64,000 nucleotides of DNA from Porphyra umbilicalis. Lineage: Eukaryota; Rhodophyta; Bangiophyceae; Bangiales; Bangiaceae. The stretch spans positions 62,001 to 126,000 of the forward strand of contig KV918800.1 of assembly GCA_002049455.2 (NCBI GenBank), written 5' to 3'. Below the pieces are notes generated by a model. That model searched no databases. It was not told where the DNA came from and saw only the letters and a list, made by a program, of their open reading frames with translations. Of the stretch, positions 41,266 through 50,862 are shown piece after piece. How positions within the stretch are numbered: position 1 is the stretch's first letter; each line of letters begins with the position of its first letter. Both the position numbers and the translations under genes were made by a program.

Positions 41266-41956
41266 GGCGCTCTCCCTCCTCCTCCGCACGAGCGCGGCCA
41301 TGAAGCCGGTGGCGCCGCTTGCGCAGCCGCCGGCGCCCGCAACGGTGGACGGTGGGACGGGCATACTGGCGGGCCTGAGCCCGCTGCTGACGAGCTCCTA
41401 CGGCCTCGCGTACGCGCCATGCCCGCCGGCGGGGCACATGGCCACACTCAATGGGGGCGGCAACGGCGGCGGCACCGACGGCCCCGACATTGGCATCATT
41501 TCGCTGGTGCTGACGAGCTTCCCCGCCTCCCCCGTCACGTCCTTTCGCCTCCGCTCCCTCGCGGTCAGTTCGCTCGTGCGGCCGGCGCCCGGGCGGCTGC
41601 TGGCGGCGGCCGACGGCGCCGCGGCGGCGGGCACCGGCGGCAACGGCGGCACGGACGACGGCGGTGGGGGCGGTGGGCTCGGGGCCCGCCGCCCCCGCCG
41701 CCGCTCCCGCATCGAGCTCGATGACGTGCCCTCGGCGGCGGAGCGCCAGCGGATTGTGCGCAACCGGGCGGCGGCGGGGCGGTCCAACGCGGCGCGGCGG
41801 GCGGCGCGGCTCGCCGCCCGTGAGGCGGCGATGGCTGTGGGGGGGGGGGGGGGGGGCGACGCGGCCGCACCACCGCCGGGGGGTGGGGGGGTGTCCACCG
41901 CGCGGGGGGTGCCCCCGCGCCCGCTGCTGCCGCGGCCAATGGTGCCGTGGCCCTAA
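39912..41956 (+). CDS. Unidentified protein with bZIP-like basic stretch, one intron
   Basis: First exon 39912-39953 encodes MVTAYALLRSPLDQ; the donor CAG|GTAAGT is a perfect consensus. After a 107-bp intron the frame resumes at GLASQLAAARQAVASWM. The protein continues through a Pro/Ala-rich part that switches frame at the C run near 40320-40345 (segment PELALLRTSPRARGWLGDVW, about 40475-40540) and back near 40790. It then has an ordered region (about 40930-41200) with VVLLYFVIDKQRDLVQGLTG and RIPPVCRGVYHRATGECLIA, a glycine run, another ordered region at about 41300-41580, and a basic stretch RIVRNRAAAGRSNAARRAAR (about 41750-41810) close to TAA 41954-41956. The last resembles a bZIP basic region (N..AA..S) but lacks the final Arg and any leucine zipper. 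Nuclear DNA binding is a guess. Two compensating homopolymer shifts favour assembly error. Confidence 0.5.
39954..40060 (+). other. Probable spliceosomal intron, 107 bp
   Basis: Donor CAG|GTAAGTCG, a C-rich polypyrimidine tract (C15 at about 39982-39996) and acceptor GCGGGTGCAG|GGG. The phase is preserved from DQ to GLAS. The acceptor is the likeliest of several AGs. Confidence 0.6.
41219..41265. repeat. (GGC)n repeat encoding polyglycine
   Basis: About 15 GGC units inside the coding region of the gene at 39912-41956. Confidence 0.85.
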
Positions 41957-43329
41957 AGGTGTGGGCGCGGAACGGTTTCGGGGTTGCGGGGGACGGTATC
42001 GGGGCGGTGGTGGCCATTGACAGCGGTGCCTCCGGCGTGCTCGGGGTTGCGCTTTGCAATTTTGGCGGCGGGGTGTGCCCGGGGGTGGCGACCGCCGCCG
42101 GCCACGTCGGCGCAGCAGCCGCCGTGCACCGCGGTGGTTGAGCGGGTGCGCACGGGCGCACTTTTTCCCCATGTCGGGCGCCCGCGCCGCGACGGTGCGC
42201 CACCCAGACGGCGGTCTCCGTTGGTGGACTGGGTTGCCTGCAGGGGCCGGCCGCCCTGCATAGCGGTGATGGCTGCCTGCGTTGTGCGAGCGGCGCCGAG
42301 CGGCGGGGCCGAGGGCACGACGAGCGGCGCGCCGCTCGGCCGCCACGGTCGCGCCCGCTGCGGGCCGCGCCGCCGCGTGCCAAATCGGGCACCCCAGGGG
42401 AGTCGCCCCCGGCGCGGGTGCCCCGTTGGGCTGCGCCCCCGCCGTGCGACCGCCCGCGCACGGACGAGCGTGTGCGCGGTGCGACGGCGGCGGTGCACGG
42501 CGGGGACTGCGGGTGTCGCGCCCGCGCGTGGCGACGAATAAACGCGCGGTGCACCCCACCCCAAGACGGTCGGCCATGCGCGCCCGTCACCGCCCGCTGC
42601 CACCCGCCCACCGCACGAGCGTCGCTGCCCCACCGCGTTGGTGATCAACTCTGCGTCACCGGGGCCCGCCAGGGCCGGGGCAGAGCGCCGCCCCAAACGT
42701 GGCGCCGTCCAGCGCCAGCGCGCGGCAGAGGCCGAGGCCGCACGCGCCGCGTAGCTGCGACAGCCCGTCGACGACGCTGCGGCGCTCGACGCGTCGGTCC
42801 GACGCCTAGCCAGACAAGGCCGACGCGTTGACGACGGCTGCGCGCGTGCCGCCACTCGGGCCGCGGGGCGGCAGCCGCGGCGGCGAGCCGTCGGTCGGGT
42901 AGCGTCGGCCCTCGGCCGCGGCACACGCGCACGCCAGCGCGCCCGCGGGGGCGGCCACGCAAGACGCGGGCACGGGGGCGGGCGGCCGCCGGCGCCGCCA
43001 CGCCCGCGCAGCGGTCAACGGGAGCGTCGGGCCCGCGGGGGGATCCTGCGCCGGCGCGCCCGACGCGCGTCGGCCCGCCGCGTGCCCCCGCGCCGGCGCG
43101 CCGGCGGCCGCCCCGCCGTCGTGGCGCGTGCAAGGAAAAAAGGGGACACGGACAGCCCCGCAGCCTCGGCGTGGCGCAAAACAGACGGGGGGAAAAAAAG
43201 GCGCGCGCATACGCTTGCCGCTCGGTACCCCCCCCCCCCCCCCCCCCCACCCCTCCCCTCCCTCCGCCGCCCCCCCCCTTTGGCTCACGCGGCGGGCAAG
43301 TCCCCCCCGCTCCCCCCCCCCCCCCCCCC
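41957..43329. other. Convergent intergenic region; no confident gene
   Basis: Lies between the stop of the plus gene at 41956 and the 3' end of the minus diphosphatase-like gene. GC-rich with C10-18 runs near 43220-43330. A minus-strand fragment with PTDGSPPRLPPRGPSGGTRA (stop at about 42806) is protein-like but unplaced. Confidence 0.35.
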
Positions 43330-45036
43330 GCGCACGGCAGCCGCGGCCAGCGCAGCGTCCGGCTCGGCTGCGCGCCCGCCCCCGCCACGTCAATCCCATC
43401 GTCGCGGAGCGTCGCGACCGCCCACGCGTTGGACGGCCCCCCGTCGGGGGTGAGGGCGTCGAGGATGGCGGTAAAGGTCAGGTGGTGCACGCCACTCGGG
43501 CGCACCGTGTAGCCGCCCTGGAGGCGAGCAGGCGGTGCGAGACGGGCGGCAGAAGAAAGAAAAGAAGAAAAAAAAAAAAAAGCGGGGCAGCCACGCCCAC
43601 GCCCACGACGCGTCGGCGGTTAGTTTGACACGCCGCCGCGGCGGACGGGGGGCGCTGGGGTGCCAAGCAGGTCCAGTCAAAGGGAGAGGCGGGTGACGAC
43701 CAGAAAAAAAAGGGGGCGGAGACGGCACGCGCGCGGCGGCGGCAGCCGTCCACCCCCACCCCCCCCCCCCCCCTGCACGTACCGCGTGGTAGTGCCCGCA
43801 AAAGTAGGCGCGCACGACGCCGACGTGGCGGTCGAGCACCTCGGCAACGGCCGCCCCATCCCACGCCAAGTGCCGCGGCGTCTACCGCCGGTCACCGACC
43901 GTCGCGCGCGGCGTAGCGCCGCGGCCGCGGCGGGACACGCAGCAGCAGCAGCAGCAGCAGCAGCACCAACCGACAAGCCACACGCACGCGCGTCAGACCA
44001 CCGCACAACCCAAGGGCGGTGCCGTCCCGGCAACGCAAAACCAGCGCCGCTTCGGCACCCCCCCACTCGTGGCGGCGCCCCCACCGGCCTCTGCCGGCCG
44101 ACACCCCCCCCCCCCCACCCCTCCCACATCAAACGCACCGCCGCCTCCCGCACCAGCGGGTGGTGCCCACACACGAGCACCTGGCAGCCGTCGGCGGCGG
44201 CCGCCGCGAGGCGGCGCCCCAACCACTCGAGTTGCCCCCCCCCACGGCCCCATTCCACTCGGCCGCGCACCGGGCGCCCGCACCCGCCGCCGCCGCGAGC
44301 GCCGCCTCCCCCGCCGCCCGCCGCGGGTCGCCGGGCGGGTAGGCCACCGACACGTGCATCGTGTCGAGGAAGAGGAGGCGCCATGACGGCGACCGGGGGG
44401 GGAGTACTCATAGTACCCGACGCGGGGAGGGGGGGGGGCGGGCGCCCCCGCCGCGTCGGCGGTGCCGGCAGCCGCGCCGGCGGGCGCTGGGGCGCCCGCC
44501 GCCGCGGCAGCGTCGCCCCACGTGATGCCCCCGTCGCTCGCAGTGCCGGCAGCGCCGTCCCCCGGCGGCGGGCGCCCCCAAAACGCGCGGCTGCCCATCA
44601 CCGCCTCGCGGCCGGCGTAGAGGCAGTGGTTGCCGACCGCGTGGAGCACGGGGAGGCGCGCCGGGGCGCCATGGCCGGCGGCGGCGGCGCCGCGCCGCCC
44701 CCCCCCCCCCCGCCCCCACTGGCGGCGCCACCGCCACCCCCCCCGCCCCCCCCCCGCGGCCGCGTCAAACACCCCGAGCACCGCCTCCAAGTCCCGCACC
44801 GACGCGCCGACGCTGTCCGCGTGCCCGTCAATGAGGTCCCCCAAGTGCACGACCGCGTCGACGCGGGCGGCGCAGAGGGCGTCGAGGGCGACGGCGAGCC
44901 GCGGCAGCGCGTCGACGTAGGAGCGCACGGGGGGGGGGGCGCCGGCGGGCGTGCCGACGGGCGGGTGGGGGTGCACCTCGGGCGGCTTGGACGCAAACTG
45001 CACGTCCGTGGTGATGCCGAGGCGGAGGGGGGGCAT
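43330..45036 (-). CDS. ADPRM: Mn-dependent ADP-ribose/CDP-alcohol diphosphatase-like metallophosphoesterase, two introns
   Basis: Calcineurin-like fold with the motif order of ADPRM proteins. LGITTDVQFA lies just after the start at 45036, then VVHLGDLIDG (GD.xD metal motif), AVGNHCLYAG (GNH), YYEYSP and LLFLDTMHVSVA, QLEWLGRRL, VLVCGHHPL (H metal ligand), LAWDGAAVAEVLDRH, AYFCGHYHA plus GGY (GHxH), and a C-terminal SGVHHLTFTAIL followed by DDGIDVAGAG. The family hydrolyses ADP-ribose, CDP-choline and related nucleotides in the cytosol or organelles. Exons: 45036-44138, 43881-43783 and 43517 to about 43330. Exon 1 changes frame at G8 (44395-44402) and C9 (44235-44243); all motifs are otherwise intact, so these look like homopolymer errors. 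The exact stop after LRWP lies in a G-rich run and is not fixed. Confidence 0.8.
43518..43782 (-). other. Spliceosomal intron 2 of the diphosphatase-like gene, 265 bp
   Basis: Minus-strand donor GCG|GTACGTGC at 43782 and acceptor CGCCTCCAG|GGC at 43518, preceded by a T-rich polypyrimidine tract (about 43587-43564). Removal brings the GHYHA and GGY parts of the conserved GHxHxGGY-type motif together in phase. Confidence 0.85.
43882..44137 (-). other. Spliceosomal intron 1 of the diphosphatase-like gene, 256 bp, with (CTG)8
   Basis: Minus-strand donor GCG|GTGCGTTTG at 44137 and acceptor GGCGGTAG|ACG at 43882. Phase 0 on both sides, joining GHHPLVREAA to TPRHLAWDG as expected for the family. 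It contains an uninterrupted (CAG)8 on the plus strand near 43940-43963. Confidence 0.75.
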
Positions 45037-45713
45037 CGTGGGGGGGGGGTGAAGGCCGCGTGCATGCGTGGTGGGGGGGGGAGGGGGGGGGGAGGAGTGC
45101 CTGGGAGGGGGAGAAGGGTGGGGGGGGGGGGGGGGGGGGGGGGGCGAGACTGGGCTGACGACCGTCGCGGTGGGGCGGGTCTGCGACGCGGACCCCCTTG
45201 ATCCGTGCGGGCCGGCCGCTCACCCCGGCTCTGGGGTTGGCCCGCGCAGCAGCGCGCCGCTGGCGGGCCCACCCGGGCCGAGCGGCGTCCCACCCACACT
45301 GCCACTGACCAGTGTCCGACGGGGGGCGCGCGGGGAGTGGGGGTGAACCCTCGCACAACGCGGCAGCAGGTCACTCACACAACAATGGGAGAGCGCTGCC
45401 CCTCGAGTTTGGTTGCAGCCAAAAGAGCATACAAACAGGGCCGCCACGACCGGCGCCGATGATATATAAAAAACAGCAGGCGCTAAACACCGCTGCATGG
45501 CTCACCTGAAAGCACGGCGCGTCTACTTGGCAGCCCACTCGGCTGCCACCCTGCAGAAGAGAAAGAAGAAAACCCCCGTCATCATACAAAAGGAGGGCAA
45601 CAGCAAGGCGCGCCACACGACAACAAACGGAAACGCAGGGTCGCCTGTCGGCGCTCACCCCCCCTCAACCAACCCCCCGCCGTCCCACCCTCACCACCCC
45701 CCCGCCACCCCCT
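45037..45713. other. Intergenic region between two minus-strand genes
   Basis: Contains a G-rich tract (45060-45145, including G runs of about 20) directly upstream of the diphosphatase-like gene, then the 3' flank of the NFU gene. No further gene seen. Confidence 0.4.
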
Positions 45714-47230
45714 TCATTCATCATCGTCGTCATCCGTAAACGTCACGCCCATCGTGCCCGGCACGCTATCCCTCAACATCAACTCAATCCCATAGGCGAG
45801 CTTTGGGGGCCCCGAGTAGAGGAGCACCACCTCCCCATTGGCGGCGGTGAGGCAGCTGACGCTGCCGCCGAGGCCGTTGAGCGCGCCCCGCACATTGTCC
45901 AGGGCGGCCTCGACGGCCGCCACGCCAAACGGCGTCGCCGGCGCCTCGGAGACGGCCGACACGTCGCCGAGGCCCGGAAAGGCCTCGCGGAGCACCCGCT
46001 CCACCCCCATCTTCATCGTCGTAGTCGACGACGCGCACGAGCCGCAGGCGCCTTCCAGGCGGAGGACGACCGCCGCGGAGCGGGCGTCGACCGACACGAC
46101 CGAAATGTTGCCGCCGTCCGACAGCAGGTACGGGCGCACGTCGTCGAGCACGCGGTCGACATTGTCGGGCGTGAGCTCGAGGGTGGGGGCGCCGGGCGCC
46201 GCCGGCGCCGGCGCCCCCGTCGCGGGACCCGCCGCCGACGGGGCGGCCGCAAACGGGCTGACCACCGCGGGGGCGGCCACGGGTGGCGCCGCCGGCGCCG
46301 GCGCCGCCCGTGGCGGCGACAGCGTCGCCGCCGTCTGCGCGTCAATCTCCCCACTCCAATCGTCTTCGGTGACGGCGCTGACCAGGTTGGACCGCCGCGC
46401 GTCAGCCTCCCCCCCCGTCCCACCCGCGGCGGCGGCGGCGGCGGCGGCGGCGCGGTCGGCTGCCTCGGCCTCATCCACCAGCGTCATGTCGGCCATGGCC
46501 TTGCGGAGTTTGAGCTTCTTCTCCGCCTCCCCCGCGTCGCGGCCGAGCACCGCCGACACGTCCCGCGCCGACGATGCCCACTGCTGCGCGGCTGCCCCAT
46601 TGCCCGGCGGCACGTCGGGCGCCGCGTCGGCGAGCCACTCGTCGCGGCACGCGTCCATCTCTGACCGGGACGGGTAGTCCCACGTTTTGACAACGAGCGA
46701 CGCGGCCTCGGTCCGCCCGCGCGTGGCGACGTGCGCGCGCACCGCCGCTTGGACGTTGCGGGAGATGCCGACAAACATGAGCGTGCTGTCTGCTGCGTAG
46801 ATGGAGTAGACGCCCGCCACGCGGTCGGCGGGGCTCAGGCCGGCGAGAAAGACGGGGACGGGCAGCCGCCGCGTGCCGTCCGACGTGAAGCGGATGGCGT
46901 CTGCAGCTGAGGTCGACGCCGCCCCGGCTGCTGCCGGCGCGTGCTCCTCGTCCCCGCCCGAGTAGAGGAAGGAGTGGAGGCCAGTGTGGCCGTCGGGCAC
47001 GTCCCGGTCTTCGAGCCGCGTGGCGGGCGCGGGGGGGGGGGGGCCGCCGCGTCGACGGGGTTGGGCCCACCGCCGCCGGGGGCGGCGTTCATGCGCGTGG
47101 CCGCGGAAAAGGTCGACGGCGTACGCCGGCCGCCCGCGGGGGGCGCCCGCGATTGGCGTCGGCGGAGTGCCGCTGACGGCTGCCGCGCAAACGGCAGACC
47201 AGGGGCGACAAAGAGGGTTGTTGGCGCCAT
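45714..47230 (-). CDS. NFU: Plastid-type NFU iron-sulfur scaffold with N-terminal GIY-YIG-like domain
   Basis: ATG 47228-47230 starts an Ala/Arg/Ser-rich leader (MAPTTLFVAPGLPFARQPSA), a likely plastid transit peptide. After a G13 run (47031-47043) the frame shifts, and the protein continues to TGA at 45714. The GIY-YIG-like domain GVYSIYAADSTLMFVGISRN with a following DVPPGNG motif resembles the N-terminal domain of plastid glutaredoxin S16. Next is a charged helix and an Ala/Pro linker. The first NifU C-terminal domain has LLSDGGNISVVSV and the cluster-binding CGSC (46046-46035). A second, degenerate NFU domain lacks Cys-x-x-Cys, as in land-plant plastid NFU1-3. It should carry and transfer Fe-S clusters in the plastid stroma. 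The homopolymer frame break is probably an assembly indel because everything downstream is intact. Confidence 0.85.
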
Positions 47231-47668
47231 GGTTGGTCGGCGCAGCAGGGTACGGACGGCGGGTGGGTCAAGGGAGGGAATAATGGGTGAAAGAAAATGT
47301 CACTGCAGTAGGAGCAAAGGGGAGGGGAACGCGCGCCAGGCCGCGGACGAAGAGGTCGGCAGCCGGAGGAGTGAGCTCGCCAGCACGTCGGGGATCGGTC
47401 GCCGCCGCGGAGGTGCCGCTTGGAAGTGGTGGGACTCGGCACCAAACGCTACGAAGCAGCACTTTTTTGGTGCGCTGTTAGGGCTCTGGTGGGTCGCTGC
47501 TGGAGCCCTTCGATCTACTATCGGGAGCTACTTTGAGAATTGTACAATTACTCCTGTCCACGACGTGGCAAGTCTTTTTGTGCCAACCTGATCACGGGGG
47601 GGTTTCTCGCTACAGTACTGAACTCAAGTAGGCACCCCGTTTTGCAAACAGGGCGCCAAAGCGAAGCT
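47231..47668. other. Upstream of NFU and 5' flank of the retrotransposon; no gene
   Basis: Holds the presumptive minus-strand promoter of NFU. G+C falls to about 55%. No repeats noticed. Confidence 0.4.
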
Positions 47669-47817
47669 ACCACACTAGCCATCGCCTTCTGGTGAACAGT
47701 CTACGATTACCCGCTCGAGGCGGCTCGAAGACGAGTGGCTGTGCCGGGCGAGACGGTGACGTGGCGGAGGGATGCGTTGGGGGTCCGGGCACCCCCCCCC
47801 GCGGCGGCGCGGCGGCG

Positions 47818-50800
47818 ATGAATGCGGCGGCGGCCGGGGGGGCCGCCGCCGTCGCCGCGACGACGCGCGCGATCGCGGCGTTGCTCGACGCCGTCGCCGT
47901 CGATTCGACGGCGACGGCGAAGCGGTCGCTATTGCTGTTGGCCGTTGCGGAACTTACGGAGGATCGATTGGCTGAGAATGGTCCTCTTTTGGAACCGCGC
48001 TTTTCATTGGCTGGCGCGGCGCCGCCAATCGCTATTAGCGGCTTAGCCGGTGCCGCTATCCCCCCCACCCCCGCGTGCTCCTCCACCTTAGCCGCTGAGC
48101 GCCCCCCCCCCCCCGCCCCTTCGCCCCTGGCTCCCCCCGCTCCTGCTGCTGCTGCCCCCCCCCCCCCCGTCGACGGGGAAACCTTCCCGCTGCCGCCCGG
48201 TCGCCGCGGCCGCAAGGCCCGTCGCACGGCGCGCCGCCATGCTGTCGTCGCGACGGTGGCTGCTCGCCTGCTCGCCGCTGCTCCCGCCGCCGCCGGCAGC
48301 GACGACGGCGTGTCTCACCCTCGCGGTTTCCGCGCTCCCTCGCCCGTGGTTGCGTCGGCGGTTGCTGCCGCCGCTGCCCGCGCCGCGGTCGACCAAGTCG
48401 CCGGGCCCCCCGCCGGCGCCGCCAACGTCGGTGCCAGCGGCCCCCCCCCACCCCCCCTACCGGCCGCCCCTGCGGCGGCCGCCCAAGACGCGGTCGCCGC
48501 GCCTGCGGCCATTCCGCGCGCTGCTCCCCGCCCGCACCCCTCGACATGGGCCGACGCGGTGGTCGGCGGGCGTGGGGCTGCCCCTGCGGCCGTGGCCGGC
48601 GGCCGGCGGCCGCCGCCGCTCGGCGGCAAACAAAAGGACGCTGTGGCGGTGGCCGCCGCCGCGGTGGCTGCGAAAATCAAGGCCAAGGACAAAGGCGCTG
48701 TCGCGGCGGCGGCCGCCCGGCTCGCCCGCGCGGCCGTCGCGGGCGCCGCGCTGCGTCGCCTCGCCACCGGGTCGCCCCCGCCGGTGACGCTGCGGACTGT
48801 CTACGTCCGCGGCGTCGCCTGCAAGACGCGCACCTGGCGGCTGCGCGAGCTGCTATCGGCGGCCGCCGGGCTACCCAAACGGGCGGTCGTTGACGTTGAC
48901 CGCGCCGGCGACCTCGCCAAGGTGCGCCTGCTGGCGCAGCACGCCGATGCGTTTGAGGCGGCGGTGGCGCTGTCGCCCGCCGCCGCCACGCTAACACTCG
49001 TGCGGGGGGTCGGACCCCTCTCGCCGTCGCTGTTGGGCGCCCCGGGCCGACGCGGGCTGTCGGCGGAGGCGGCGCGCGAGGTGGCGCGCGCTTTCTACGT
49101 GGCGCGCCGCCGCGCCAAGCTGTCGTCGCTGGACGAGCGGGTGGGCATGCCGCCCGCCCACCGGGACGCCCTTCGCCCGCTGCTCCACCAGGAGCCCGCC
49201 CCGTACGTGCAGCAGCTGGATGCTGGTGTTGGCGCCATGGGCAACCGGGCGGCGCCCCCAGCGGTGGCGGCCGCGGGTGCCGACGCTCAGCGCCGCGGCG
49301 CCGCCCAGTGCGGGGCGGACGGCGCCCGCCTGGTTCCGCACCTGGGAAGGGCGGCCGCGGAGGCGGTCGACGCCGACCGGCCGGGACACGAAAATTCCCA
49401 GCCGGCGGCTTCGACCCCCGCGTCGGTTTCTGCCGTACAGTCGGAAATTTCGGTATTACCGCCCACCCCCCCGACGTTTTCGGCCGCCGCTGAAGATGAC
49501 GCGACGGCCGAGGAAAATTCTCGCGCCGACGGGGACGGGGTCCATCCCGCATCCGGAATCGGGATGCGGGTGGTGGCCACGACGGCGACCGACCCCCCCC
49601 CAGAGTCGGATCGCGCCTCGCCCCGGCGGGCAGAACATTTTGCTGTGTCCGCCTCGCCCGGCGGCCGCAGCCCGCCCCCCACATGCCCCCGCATTGCGGC
49701 GGACCCCCCGACGCCTCCGGCGCGCGGGGACCGCAGTTCGCTCGCGGCCGCCCGCCGTATGGCTGCGGCGGGCGGGGTGGTGGATTTGGACGTGTCGGCG
49801 GGCAATGCTGCCTCTCTCCCCTCGTTGGCCGACGCGGTCGCCGCGGTTGTCCGGCGCGTGCCGGGGGGCGCCGTGGGCGCTTTGGCGCTGGCGGCGGCGC
49901 TGTTCCGCATCGCCGACGGCGCCGTGGCGTAGGCCGCTGACGCGGCCGCCCCACCGCGTCGCCTCGATCCGGCCGCCGCGGAGGCGCGTGCTGATGCGGC
50001 GGAGGCGCGCGGCGTGCGCGTCGCCGCGTCGGCCGCAGCCACGGCGAACACAGAATTGTCGGTGTCGTCTCCGGCTCTGCCCAGTCCCCTAATATTGCCG
50101 TCGCCCAAGGTGCGACTCGACGTCGAGTCGGACGTCGCCCTTAGGACCGCGCGTGAGTTGCGGCGGGCGACCGCGCGCATCGTGCCCGCCCACGACTCGC
50201 CGGTTGCCGTCGCGCGCCGCCTGCGGGCCGCCGCCCTCGCGGGCATCGCCCGTCGTGCGCGGGGCGCCGCCGCGCGCGCTGTCGCAGCTGCTGCCGGCGC
50301 CAATGCCGTTGCAGCCGCGTTGGTGCGCCTCCCCCCCGACGCGAGGAGCGACGACTGTGGCTTGGGGGGGGGGGCGGCTCTGAGCGCGTCTGCCACTGGT
50401 GCGCATGCTTCCCCACCGACGCCCGCCGCTAAGCGGCGCGTGCGGGCGCCGCCCGACTCCGCGTCGGGGCACCGCCTCGCCTGTGCGGGCGGCGCGCCGC
50501 CTGTCGGCATTGCCGGACGGAAGCGCGGTGCCTGGCTGCGCGCTGCCACTGTGGCGCCGCCGCACGTGGCCGGCGTTGCCGCGGGGCCGGTCATCGCTTC
50601 GTCTCCGGCGGAGGCGCACGCTGCTGCCAGCGTGCCGCGTACCGTGCGCGTGTCCAGCGAGTCGGATGTGCGGCAGGGGGTTCCCGCGGCGTCCAAACCT
50701 GACAGTTGGCGTGCCGCGAGCGCCCTCTGCTCCACGTCCAACGCGCACGCGCGTGCGTCTGTGGCTGCGTCGCCACCAGACGAGCACGGGGCTCGCGCCG

Positions 50801-50862
50801 CCGCGCCGGTGGTCGCGCCGCCTGCTGCCTCCTCCCCCGTTAGCGACGCCGCCGCCAAATGA
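47818..50862 (+). pseudogene. Retrotransposon ORF1 (copy 1), RRM-like, nonsense codon
   Basis: ATG 47818 starts a frame of about 1014 codons, closed only by an internal TAG at 49930-49932 where copy 2 has GAG. The frame continues unchanged to TGA 50860-50862. An RRM-like fold is suggested by VTLRTVYVRGV, RLRELLSAAAGLPKRAVVDV and KVRLLAQHADAFEAAVAL (about 48785-48975); ORF1 proteins of several LINE groups carry such domains and bind the element RNA. The rest is Ala/Pro-rich with a conserved DERVGMPPAHRDALRPLLHQ helix (about 49130-49190). The last codons overlap the ORF2 start in ATGA. Confidence 0.75.

Noticed and set aside
41750-41815. A true bZIP transcription factor at the end of the 39912-41956 gene
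   Set aside because: The basic region lacks its last conserved Arg and no heptad leucines follow before the stop, so only a bZIP-like resemblance is claimed.
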